A program made the position numbers and the translations under genes. A DNA stretch of 12,739 nucleotides from Actinomycetota bacterium (GTDB lineage: Bacteria > Actinomycetota > Acidimicrobiia > Actinomarinales > Actinomarinaceae), in the NCBI GenBank assembly GCA_027729925.1, contig JAQCEB010000024.1:1-12739 (forward strand), given 5' to 3'. Shown here piece by piece: positions 1-7,121 of this stretch (the first letter of the stretch is position 1; every line of letters begins with the position of its first letter). Under the pieces are notes generated by a model, which did no database searches, had not been told where the DNA came from, and was given only the letters and a program-made list of their open reading frames with translations.

Positions 1-362
1 ATAAGGTCTTTTCCTTGATCAGCTAATAATGAAAGAAGCTCAGGTCTATTCTCTCCACCTTCATTTGGTTCGAGATCAATTCCATCAACACCAAGCTCGG
101 CGATAGCTCTTTCTAAACCGGCGTATGCCATGTCATTAAAAGACAAGTCTCCTCGTCCACCAATGTCATAAACAACACCTACACTTGCGGTTGGTCCAGC
201 AGTTGTAGTTGGAGCAGCAGTTGTAGCTGGAGATTCAAGTTCCTCAGCTGTCTCTTCTGCTTCTTCTACAGTTTCCTCTGCAGTATCAGATCCTCCGCAA
301 GCAGTAATTATTAAGGCAAATACCATAAAAAGTACAAGCCATTTTGACTTCATTCGAGTCAC
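1..362 (-). CDS. BMP-family basic membrane lipoprotein, ABC transporter substrate-binding component (N-terminal part)
   Basis: Only the first 120 codons are in the window; the gene continues past the left edge. The N-terminus has a few basic residues, a hydrophobic stretch and a lipobox (I-T-A-C, Cys at about residue 22), so it should be a membrane-anchored lipoprotein. An acidic, then Thr/Ala/Pro-rich linker follows (about residues 26-58). After that comes a fold start typical of the Bmp/PnrA family: VGVVYDIGGRGDLSFND, then AGLERAIAELG and a GENRPELLSLLADQGKDL segment. Known members bind nucleosides or similar ligands for an ABC importer; the ligand here cannot be told. Start: I prefer GTG at 362, in frame with the ATG at 353, because AAGGAG (369-374) lies 6 bases upstream of GTG but 15 from ATG, and an in-frame TAA lies just upstream. 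The GTG start adds Met-Thr-Arg, which suits a signal peptide. Confidence 0.85.
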   Translation of the reverse strand, partial: MTRMKSKWLVLFMVFALIITACGGSDTAEETVEEAEETAEELESPATTAAPTTTAGPTASVGVVYDIGGRGDLSFNDMAYAGLERAIAELGVDGIDLEPNEGGENRPELLSLLADQGKDL

Positions 363-368
363 TTTTTA

Positions 369-374
369 CTCCTT
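369..374 (-). promoter_or_regulatory. Strong Shine-Dalgarno (AAGGAG) of the BMP lipoprotein gene
   Basis: AAGGAG on the minus strand, 6 bases before a GTG codon at 362 and 15 bases before the ATG at 353. It decides in favour of the GTG start. It is the best ribosome binding site in the window; most other genes here lack one. Confidence 0.75.
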
Positions 375-375
375 G

Positions 376-405
376 TTCAACTAGTTGAAGGTATAAATAT
401 ACCTT
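376..405. promoter_or_regulatory. Two adjoining palindromes upstream of the BMP lipoprotein gene, operator-like
   Basis: Positions 376-389 read TTCAACTAGTTGAA, a perfect 14-base palindrome. Positions 388-405 read AAGGTATAAATATACCTT, two 8-base arms around a 2-base centre. They share two bases and end just before the ribosome binding site. No T-run follows on the minus strand, so a terminator is unlikely; a dimeric repressor site or a leader structure is more plausible. A TATATT that could be a -10 box lies inside the second palindrome (396-401, minus). No recognisable -35 accompanies it, and the regulator is unknown. Confidence 0.5.
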
Positions 406-480
406 TACCGCATAATAATATACTTAGATTTTGAATTAAGCTTTGTTATTTATGAAGTTTTTAAAAGTAATTTGACAGAG

Positions 481-2958
481 TTAAGATTCAGAATTAGCAA
501 AGTCAACTTGTGGTTCATCAGGAGCTTCTACATTTTCGAAGACTAATTTTTTATCTTCACTTAATGAGACAACTATAGTTGATCCTGCTTTATATTTACC
601 CAAAAGCAGTTCTTCTGATAACGGATCTTCCAATAATCTTTGAATTGATCTTCTAAGCGGTCTAGCGCCAAATTCCCTGTCATAACCTTCTGTTGCTAAA
701 AATTCTTTAGCTTCGTCAGAAAGTACAATTTCCAAATCAGAATTCTTTAATTGTTTGTGAACCCTTTCAAGCATCAGGTCTACAATTTCTTTCACCTCAT
801 CCAAAGTTAATTCATGGAATACAATGGTTTCATCAATTCTATTTAGAAACTCTGGTTTAAAATATCTTTTTAATTCTTCAGCAACTTTTGATTTCATTTT
901 TTCGTAATTATCTGAATCTGAGGAGTTACTAAATCCTATATTTTTAGCTAAATCTTTGGTTCCTAAGTTTGATGTCATAATTATTATGGTGTTTTTAAAA
1001 TCAACAGTTCTTCCTTGAGCATCAGTTAACCTTCCATCTTCTAAGATTTGAAGTAAAGTATTAAAAACATCAGGATGAGCTTTCTCAACTTCGTCTAAAA
1101 GAACAACACTAAAAGGCTTACGTCTGACAGCTTCTGTTAATTGACCACCCTCATCATATCCGACATAACCCGGTGGAGAACCTATTAATCTACTTACTGT
1201 ATGTTTTTCCATATATTCGGACATATCAATCTGTATTAAAGAATCTTCATCTCCAAAAAGAAATTCAGCTAACGTTTTTGCAGTCTCAGTTTTACCTACC
1301 CCAGATGGTCCTAAAAATATGAATGAACCAGATGGTCTTTTTGGATCTTTTAATCCAGATCTTGTTCTCCTAATAGCTTTAGATACTGCTGAAATTGCTT
1401 CCTCTTGTCCAATAATTCTCTTATGCAATTCAGATTCCATATCTAGTAAACGTGCTGTTTCTTCTTGAGTTAATCTATGTACTGGAATACCAGTCCATTG
1501 AGCTAATACTTCAGCAATTTCTTCTTCATCAATAACCATTTCAATTTCTGATACACCATCTGACTGAGTTGAAGATACTTCATCAAGAAGTAATTTTTCT
1601 TGGTCTCTTATTTGAGCAGCTTTCTCATATAATTGAGATTGAACAGCATCAATTTTTTGTTCTCTTAGGTTTTTTAATTTATCAGCTAATTCTTGTTTAT
1701 CCCCTTTAAGCGGTTTTTTATAAACCCTCATACGACTTCCTGCTTCATCAATTAAATCAATGGCTTTGTCAGGCAAAAAGCGATCAGAAATATATCTATC
1801 AGCCATATTTACAGCTGAGGCAATCGCTTGATCTGTGTATCTAACACCATGGTGAACTTCATATCTATCTTTTAAACCATCTAAAATTTCAATCGCATCT
1901 GATAGATTTGGTTCATCAACTCGTACAGATTGAAATCTTCTTTCTAGTGCTGCATCTTTTTCAAAATGTTTTCTAAATTCTTCTAAAGTTGTAGCACCAA
2001 TTGTTTGGAGCTCGCCTCTTGCTAGCATTGGTTTTAATATTGAAGCAGCGTCAATAGCTCCTTCAGCTGCACCTGCACCAACCAATGTATGGATTTCATC
2101 AATAAATAAAACTATATCTCCTCTTGTGCGTATTTCTTTTAGAACTTTTTTAAGCCTCTCTTCAAAGTCACCTCTGTATCTTGATCCAGCAACTAAAGCT
2201 GATAAATCAAGTGTGTAAATCTGTTTTCCCTCTAAAGTCACAGGTACATCACCTGATACAATTTTTTGGGCCAATCCTTCTACAATAGCTGTTTTACCTA
2301 CTCCAGGTTCGCCAATCAAAACAGGATTGTTTTTGGTTCTTCTAGATAAAATTTGCATAACTCGTTCAATCTCAGAATTTCTTCCAATGACTGGATCTAA
2401 TTTTCCTTCTTTCGCCATTCGTGTCAGATTTCTACCAAATTGATCAAGTATTGCTGATCCAGTGCCAGAACCAGGTCTTTCCCTGCCACCAGTTGTTGCT
2501 GATTGTTCTTTTTTAGCTTCTCCAGCTGATGAAATTAACTTAATTACTGTTTGTCGAACTTGAGAAAGTTCAGCTCCAAGTTTTTTAAGCACTTGTGCAG
2601 CAACACCCTCTCCTTCTCTAATTAATCCAAGTAAAATATGCTCAGTGCCAATGTAATTATGACCGAGTTGAAGAGCTTCTCTAAGTGATAACTCTAAAAC
2701 TTTTTTTGCTCTTGGAGTAAAAGGAATATGTCCACTTGGTGATTGTTGACCTTCTCCAATAATTTCAACAACTTCAGATCTAACACTTTCAATATTGATG
2801 TTCAACTCATCTAGTGCTTTAGCAGCATGGCCTTCACCTTCTTGAATAAGTCCAAGTAAAATATGCTCAGTGCCAATGTAATTATGATTCAACCTTCTTG
2901 CTTCTTCTTGTGCAAGAACAACAACTCTTCTAGCTCGATCTGTAAATCTTTCAAACAT
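481..2958 (-). CDS. clpC: ClpC, AAA+ unfoldase of the Clp protease (class III Hsp100)
   Basis: ATP-driven unfoldase that feeds proteins into the ClpP peptidase in the cytosol. It is 825 residues, full length for the family. Two Clp N-terminal repeats (about 1-70 and 78-145) each carry NYIGTEHILLGLI. First AAA+ domain: Walker A GEPGVGKT (216-223), Walker B VLFIDE (283-288), arginines 340-341. A UVR-type coiled middle segment (about 427-460) marks ClpC rather than ClpA. Second AAA+ domain: Walker A GPSGVGKT (550-557), Walker B VVLLDE (618-623), FLNRID with R707. An IGF tripeptide (674-676) in the expected loop is the ClpP-docking signal. The ATG at 2958 starts the expected MFERFTDRAR; no Shine-Dalgarno precedes it, and TAAAAT lies at -12 to -7, suggesting a leaderless transcript. 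It is divergent from the prenyl synthase gene. No clear terminator follows in the 118 bases before the lipoprotein gene. Confidence 0.97.
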   Translation of the reverse strand: MFERFTDRARRVVVLAQEEARRLNHNYIGTEHILLGLIQEGEGHAAKALDELNINIESVRSEVVEIIGEGQQSPSGHIPFTPRAKKVLELSLREALQLGHNYIGTEHILLGLIREGEGVAAQVLKKLGAELSQVRQTVIKLISSAGEAKKEQSATTGGRERPGSGTGSAILDQFGRNLTRMAKEGKLDPVIGRNSEIERVMQILSRRTKNNPVLIGEPGVGKTAIVEGLAQKIVSGDVPVTLEGKQIYTLDLSALVAGSRYRGDFEERLKKVLKEIRTRGDIVLFIDEIHTLVGAGAAEGAIDAASILKPMLARGELQTIGATTLEEFRKHFEKDAALERRFQSVRVDEPNLSDAIEILDGLKDRYEVHHGVRYTDQAIASAVNMADRYISDRFLPDKAIDLIDEAGSRMRVYKKPLKGDKQELADKLKNLREQKIDAVQSQLYEKAAQIRDQEKLLLDEVSSTQSDGVSEIEMVIDEEEIAEVLAQWTGIPVHRLTQEETARLLDMESELHKRIIGQEEAISAVSKAIRRTRSGLKDPKRPSGSFIFLGPSGVGKTETAKTLAEFLFGDEDSLIQIDMSEYMEKHTVSRLIGSPPGYVGYDEGGQLTEAVRRKPFSVVLLDEVEKAHPDVFNTLLQILEDGRLTDAQGRTVDFKNTIIIMTSNLGTKDLAKNIGFSNSSDSDNYEKMKSKVAEELKRYFKPEFLNRIDETIVFHELTLDEVKEIVDLMLERVHKQLKNSDLEIVLSDEAKEFLATEGYDREFGARPLRRSIQRLLEDPLSEELLLGKYKAGSTIVVSLSEDKKLVFENVEAPDEPQVDFANSES
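2626..2662. repeat. 37-base direct repeat in clpC, copy in the second Clp_N motif
   Basis: This stretch is base-for-base identical to 2851-2887, 225 bases (75 codons) away and in the same reading frame. It encodes HNYIGTEHILLG in the second N-domain repeat of ClpC. The flanking bases differ at once on both sides. Confidence 0.9.
2851..2887. repeat. 37-base direct repeat in clpC, copy in the first Clp_N motif
   Basis: Exact partner of 2626-2662. The protein-level duplication is normal for ClpC N-domains. Identity at every synonymous position over about 12 codons is more than the protein repeat requires. Confidence 0.9.
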
Positions 2959-2964
2959 AGTTTT

Positions 2965-2970
2965 ATTTTA
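2965..2970 (-). promoter_or_regulatory. Candidate -10 box for leaderless clpC transcription
   Basis: TAAAAT on the minus strand occupies exactly -12 to -7 relative to the clpC ATG, which would place transcription start at the A of the ATG. There is no Shine-Dalgarno and no convincing -35. A second possible -10, TATAAA (2982-2987, minus), would give a leader of about 16 bases instead. Confidence 0.4.
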
Positions 2971-3005
2971 CTAACTACTCGTTTATACACTGAAATGAAA
3001 ATTAC

Positions 3006-3019
3006 ATGTATTTATACAT
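3006..3019. promoter_or_regulatory. Inverted repeat in the clpC / prenyl synthase divergent promoter region
   Basis: ATGTATTTATACAT: two 6-base arms around TT, roughly midway between two divergent starts. It could be an operator shared by both genes. It resembles the palindrome at 388-405 (GTATA-centre-TATAC there, GTAT-centre-ATAC here), but AT-rich DNA yields such repeats by chance. Confidence 0.3.
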
Positions 3020-3025
3020 TTAACG

Positions 3026-3031
3026 TATTCT
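3026..3031 (+). promoter_or_regulatory. Candidate -10 box for the prenyl synthase gene
   Basis: TATTCT lies at -12 to -7 relative to the ATG at 3038, again fitting a leaderless transcript; no Shine-Dalgarno is present. An alternative is TATACA (3013-3018) with CTGAAA (2990-2995) 17 bases upstream, giving a leader of about 13 bases. Confidence 0.35.
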
Positions 3032-3037
3032 TTTAAT

Positions 3038-4018
3038 ATGGAAAGCTCCGAAATTAAAAAAATTATACCCCAAGAAGACATTTGGACTAATTTAGAAACT
3101 CTTGAAGCTAGATTATTAGAAGTCACTAGTTCTGATAACAAATATCTTGAGGAAATTTCCCAATACTTAATAAAAGCGGGCGGAAAGAGATTTAGACCAT
3201 TAATTGCATTGCTGGCGGGAAAGTTTGGTGATATAGAAAAAACTTCTAATGTTATAGATGCTGGAGTTGCTGTTGAATTAATACATATTGGAAGTCTTTA
3301 TCACGATGATGTTATTGATAACGCTTCTATTAGAAGAGGTGTCCAAAGTTCAAATAAAAAATGGAGCTCTACTTTATCAATTCTTGCTGGTGACTACCTT
3401 TTAGCAAGATCTTCGGAACTTGCAGCTGAAAAACTTGGTTTGGAATCAGTCAAACTTCTTGCATCTACTTATGCAGAGTTGGTAGAAGGTCAAACTAATG
3501 AAATAGAACTCTCGTACAATTTAAACCATACAATTGATGACTACATGAAGGTCATAGAAGGAAAGACTGCCAGTTTAATAAGAACAAGTGCAAAACTTGG
3601 TGCTATTGCAGCTGGAGCAAATGAAGAAGTTGTAGAATCTCTTAGCAACTGGGGTTGGAACTGTGGAATTATATTTCAAATCTCAGATGATTTACTAGAT
3701 ATCTCATCAACAAGTGAAGTACTTGGAAAACCTGCAGGTAACGATCTTTTGGAAGGAACTTACACTCTTCCAGTTTTAATTGCACTAAATAAAGATAAAG
3801 AAAAGTTTTCTGATATTTTGAAAGGTATACAAGAAGGAAATATCAAAGTAGATGATGCTTTAGATGAATTCAAAGATTCACATATAATCAATGAGACTAA
3901 AGATGTAATTAATCATTATTACAATAAAAGCGTTGAATCAATCTATAACTTGAAAAATCATGAGTTGTTTAAAGTACTAGAAAATATTAACAGTTATCTA
4001 ATTAACAGAACAAATTAA
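3038..4018 (+). CDS. Long-chain polyprenyl diphosphate synthase (trans-isoprenyl, IspB/HepT/GrcC type)
   Basis: Condenses isopentenyl diphosphate units onto an allylic primer to make the all-trans side chain of a quinone (menaquinone in most actinobacteria) or a related polyprenyl diphosphate. It is 326 residues, normal length. Motifs in order: GGKRFRP (48-54), first aspartate-rich motif DDVID (90-94) followed by RR (99-100), GQTNEIE (151-157), GKTASLI, second aspartate-rich motif DDLLD (217-221), then GKPAGNDLLEGTYTLPVL. The residues 4 and 5 before the first motif are small (Ser86, Gly85), which in this family leaves the elongation tunnel open and favours long products; exact length cannot be read. 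It is the only plus-strand gene: head to head with clpC, tail to tail with lysS with a 4-base overlap. Its own promoter must lie in the 79-base gap. Confidence 0.92.
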   Translation: MESSEIKKIIPQEDIWTNLETLEARLLEVTSSDNKYLEEISQYLIKAGGKRFRPLIALLAGKFGDIEKTSNVIDAGVAVELIHIGSLYHDDVIDNASIRRGVQSSNKKWSSTLSILAGDYLLARSSELAAEKLGLESVKLLASTYAELVEGQTNEIELSYNLNHTIDDYMKVIEGKTASLIRTSAKLGAIAAGANEEVVESLSNWGWNCGIIFQISDDLLDISSTSEVLGKPAGNDLLEGTYTLPVLIALNKDKEKFSDILKGIQEGNIKVDDALDEFKDSHIINETKDVINHYYNKSVESIYNLKNHELFKVLENINSYLINRTN

Positions 4019-5502
4019 CTTTCTGGCTTTAGGTGTGGAAAAGCTATAACTTCTCGTATTGACTCATTGTTTGTCAACATCATAACAAATCTGTCTATTC
4101 CAAAACCCAATCCTCCTGTAGGTGGTAAACCGTACTCCAAAGCATCAATGTAATCTTTATCTTCGACATGAGCTTCATCGTCACCATCACTTTTTTTAAT
4201 TGCCTGTTCTTTTAGCCTTTGTTCTTGATCCTCAGGGTCAATTAATTCTGAAAATCCATTTGCTAACTCGCTACCAAATGCAAACAATTCAAATCTCTCA
4301 GTAATTCCTTGCTTTTCTTTACTTTCTCTAGCAAATGGTGAAACTTCTTTTGGGTAATCTGTAACAAAAGTTGGATCAATAATCTCTTTTTCTATATGAT
4401 TTTCAAATAATTCATACACTAGCAAACCAATAGTTTTTGATGAATAAGTAAGTCCGAAGTTTTTTTCTAACGAACTAAGAATTGAATTTATATCTGAATC
4501 AAAATCTATATTTAGGTTGAATTTATTATTTACAAGATCAAACATACTTATGCGCTTCCAGGGAAAAGAAAAATCTGCTTTAGAATCAAGATAACTAATT
4601 TCAGAATTGACATTTAATTTTGAAAATACATAACAACACATTTCTTCAACCATATCCATTACACCATTGACATTTGTATAAGCTTGGTAGCTTTCCATCA
4701 TCGTAAACTCTGGGGAATGTGTCATATCAATACCTTCGTTCCTGAATACTTTTCCAATTTCATAGACTTTCTCAAAACCACCAATTATTAATCTTTTAAG
4801 GTAAAGCTCAGGTGCGATTCTTAAAAACATATCTATGCTCATTGCGTTGTGATGAGTTGTAAATGGTCTTGCAATTGCCCCACCAGCTTTTGGTTGTAAT
4901 GTTGGGGTTTCAACTTCTATAAAGTGTTTTGAATCCATAAATTCTCTTATTAATTTAATTATTTGAAATCTAGTTTGGATTGTCTTGATTGCATCTTCGT
5001 TTACAATAAAATCTAAATACCTCTGTCTAAATCTTGTTTCTTTGTCTTTTAGACCATGCCATTTTTCAGGAAAATTTCTTAGAGACTTTGAAAGTAAAAT
5101 ACTGTCCGTTACTTTGATAGAAATTTCACCTTTTTTAGTTTTCATAATATTTCCAGAAACACCGACTAAATCACCAACATCATAGTTTTCTATATATTGT
5201 GCTAACTCAGTAGACAACTCTTCTTGAGATAAAACAAGTTGAATTTTTCCACTGTAGTCTTTTAAATCCATAAATGTTAGTTTTCCAAAACTTCTTATAC
5301 TAAGAATTCTTCCTCTTACTGAAGTCGAAATTTCTGTTTTTTCCCCATCTGTAAGATTTGAATGAAGTTTTAATATCTCAGAGGCATTTGTTGTGTTCTC
5401 AAAATATGTTGGAAAAGAGTCGATTTTAGAATCTCTAATGGCTGCTTCTTTCTCTTTTCTGAGAGAGTAGATTTCACTTTCTGATTTTGATAGTTCCGTC
5501 AC
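4015..5502 (-). CDS. lysS: Lysyl-tRNA synthetase, class II
   Basis: Charges tRNA-Lys with lysine in the cytosol. It is 495 residues, standard size. An N-terminal OB-fold anticodon-binding domain (about 60-135, with VRGRILSIR and KLTFMDLKD) is followed by a class II catalytic core: RFRQRYLD (157-164), motif 1 around VETPTL (197-202), GGAIARPF, motif 2 FRNEGIDMTHSPEFTMMES (253-271) and motif 3 GLGFGIDR (464-471). Start is GTG at 5502, 9 bases after the coaX stop, with no Shine-Dalgarno, so it probably relies on translation running through from coaX. No in-frame Met occurs before the OB-fold. The TAA stop overlaps the stop of the convergent prenyl synthase gene and no terminator hairpin lies between them. 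Confidence 0.96.
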   Translation of the reverse strand: MTELSKSESEIYSLRKEKEAAIRDSKIDSFPTYFENTTNASEILKLHSNLTDGEKTEISTSVRGRILSIRSFGKLTFMDLKDYSGKIQLVLSQEELSTELAQYIENYDVGDLVGVSGNIMKTKKGEISIKVTDSILLSKSLRNFPEKWHGLKDKETRFRQRYLDFIVNEDAIKTIQTRFQIIKLIREFMDSKHFIEVETPTLQPKAGGAIARPFTTHHNAMSIDMFLRIAPELYLKRLIIGGFEKVYEIGKVFRNEGIDMTHSPEFTMMESYQAYTNVNGVMDMVEEMCCYVFSKLNVNSEISYLDSKADFSFPWKRISMFDLVNNKFNLNIDFDSDINSILSSLEKNFGLTYSSKTIGLLVYELFENHIEKEIIDPTFVTDYPKEVSPFARESKEKQGITERFELFAFGSELANGFSELIDPEDQEQRLKEQAIKKSDGDDEAHVEDKDYIDALEYGLPPTGGLGFGIDRFVMMLTNNESIREVIAFPHLKPES

Positions 5503-5511
5503 TATTACAGC

Positions 5512-6279
5512 TTAATTATTTATATTATATATTGTTTCAAGTCCATCAAGAGTAAGACTTTCAACAACTTCCACATTAAACCTAACTGCATCTGATACAA
5601 TTCTACTTAATCCACCAGTTAAAATTACTTTAGGTGTAAAACCTTGTTCTAAGATTATTCTTTCAAGCATATTTTCAATCATTGAGGCGTGGCCAAGAAG
5701 CAAACCACTTTGAATAGCTTCGTAAGTATTTTTTCCTATAACTTTTGTAGGCAAATTTAATTCAACAGACTTTAATGAAGCAGTCCTTGATGTTAAGGCA
5801 TCAAGACTAATTTTTATACCCGGAGCTATTGCACCACCTAAATATTCTTTATCTTTAGTTACAACATCAAATGTAGTAGCAGTACCTAAATCAACAATTA
5901 CTACATCTGTTTTGAATAGTTCAAAACCTGCTACTGCATTTGCAATGCGATCTGGACCTAACTCTTTTGGATTGTCAATATTTACTTTTAGACCAGTTTT
6001 TATTCCAGGTCCAACAACTAAAGGTTCTTTTTTTACAAATGAATTTAAAGCTTGTTTAATATTGTTGGTTAATTGTGGAACAACAGAGCAAATTATTGAA
6101 CCATGAAAATTGCTTATTTCATCATTGTTTAATTGAAAAGTTGAGTTAAATAGTGAAAGAAGTTCATCTGGAGTGTAACTATCTCTAGTTGTAAACCGGT
6201 AAGATTTCCAGTTTGTCTCCTGTCTTATTCCTAATGTTGTTTCTGTATTTCCTATATCAGCAGCAATTATTTTTGTCAT
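5512..6279 (-). CDS. coaX: Type III pantothenate kinase
   Basis: Phosphorylates pantothenate, the first step of coenzyme A synthesis, in the cytosol. It is 255 residues, normal for CoaX. An ASKHA-fold phosphate 1 motif DIGNTETTLG (8-17), GPDR (108-111) in the pantothenate region, phosphate 2 motif DLGTATTFD (130-138) and GGAIAPG (148-154) are all intact. These motifs separate it from the unrelated type I and II kinases. Its ATG overlaps the panC stop as ATGA, so translation is very likely coupled. Pairing with panC places the last step of pantothenate synthesis and its immediate use in one transcript. Confidence 0.95.
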   Translation of the reverse strand: MTKIIAADIGNTETTLGIRQETNWKSYRFTTRDSYTPDELLSLFNSTFQLNNDEISNFHGSIICSVVPQLTNNIKQALNSFVKKEPLVVGPGIKTGLKVNIDNPKELGPDRIANAVAGFELFKTDVVIVDLGTATTFDVVTKDKEYLGGAIAPGIKISLDALTSRTASLKSVELNLPTKVIGKNTYEAIQSGLLLGHASMIENMLERIILEQGFTPKVILTGGLSRIVSDAVRFNVEVVESLTLDGLETIYNINN

Positions 6280-7094
6280 AATTCAACTTTCAGATTATCA
6301 ATCAATCTTATATTATCTACGTAAGCAGCTGTTAAAAAAAGTAATTCTTTTGTATTTTCATCTGGAATGTTGAAAGTTTCTTTATTAACCACTTCCAAAT
6401 AATCAACTTTAAGATTTGATGCCTTATATTTTTCAAGTCCCTCCTCAATCGCAAATGAAAAGTCTTTAGTTTTTAAAAATAATTTAGATACATAAAGTAA
6501 ATTTTGATATATTTTTTTTGCTTGCTCTTTGCCAGTATTTGATAAAAGCTGATTTCTACTACTCATTGCCAAACCGTTTTTTTCACGAACAGTTGAACCT
6601 TCCAATATGGTAATTTTTAAATTGTGATCTTTTACCATTTGTTTTATTAGGAATAATTGTTGAGCATCTTTAGCTCCAAAAATTGCTGTATTTGGGTTTA
6701 CAATCTCGAATAATCTTTTAACAACTGTTAATACTCCATCAAAATGACCTGGCCTAAACTTACCTTCAAATAATGTTCCTATATGACCTGAAGATATTTT
6801 GCTGTATTTGTTTCGTTCATACACATAGTCAGACTTTGGGGTAAGAACAAAGTCAACCTGTAAACTTGTTAAAATCTCAATATCATTAATAATGTTTCTC
6901 GGATAATTTTTAAAATCGTTTTTATCATTAAATTGTTTTGGATTAACGAAAATTGAAACAACAATTGGAAGGTTTAATTTTTTAGCATCATTAATAAGCG
7001 AAATATGTCCATCATGTAGGGCTCCCATAGTCGGGATAAAAACCTTTTCTAGGTTATATATTTCATTATCAATTTTTTCTATTACTTGAGTCAT
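6276..7094 (-). CDS. panC: Pantothenate synthetase (pantoate-beta-alanine ligase)
   Basis: Joins pantoate and beta-alanine with ATP to give pantothenate. It is 272 residues. Visible family motifs: PTMGALHDGH (21-30, including the HxGH nucleotide-binding signature), FVNPKQF (49-55), EGKFRPGHFDGV (110-121), FGAKDAQQL (139-147) and the MSSRN (177-181) KMSKS-like loop. The start ATG at 7094 has AGGG 7 bases upstream, one of the few recognisable ribosome binding sites here. A 27-base gap separates it from folK; the 4-base overlap with coaX couples it downstream. panD, which supplies beta-alanine and often sits beside panC in actinobacteria, is not in the window. Confidence 0.95.
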   Translation of the reverse strand: MTQVIEKIDNEIYNLEKVFIPTMGALHDGHISLINDAKKLNLPIVVSIFVNPKQFNDKNDFKNYPRNIINDIEILTSLQVDFVLTPKSDYVYERNKYSKISSGHIGTLFEGKFRPGHFDGVLTVVKRLFEIVNPNTAIFGAKDAQQLFLIKQMVKDHNLKITILEGSTVREKNGLAMSSRNQLLSNTGKEQAKKIYQNLLYVSKLFLKTKDFSFAIEEGLEKYKASNLKVDYLEVVNKETFNIPDENTKELLFLTAAYVDNIRLIDNLKVEL

Positions 7095-7101
7095 AATCGT
7101 G

Positions 7102-7105
7102 CCCT
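7102..7105 (-). promoter_or_regulatory. Shine-Dalgarno-like AGGG of panC
   Basis: AGGG on the minus strand, 7 bases before the panC ATG. It lies in a short, unusually G/C-rich 27-base gap that contains GGGCAC twice as a direct repeat (minus strand). Confidence 0.55.
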
Positions 7106-7121
7106 AAGTTGGTGCCCGTAC

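Noticed and set aside
363..480. Rho-independent terminator for clpC or a purine-type riboswitch before the BMP gene
   Set aside because: No GC-bearing hairpin followed by a T-run is visible on the minus strand, and the palindromes at 376-405 lack a T-run. The conserved purine riboswitch core bases are not found.
2959..3037. CtsR or ClgR operator in front of clpC
   Set aside because: I looked for the CtsR heptad repeat (GGTCAAA pairs) and the GC-rich ClgR-type palindrome; neither is present.
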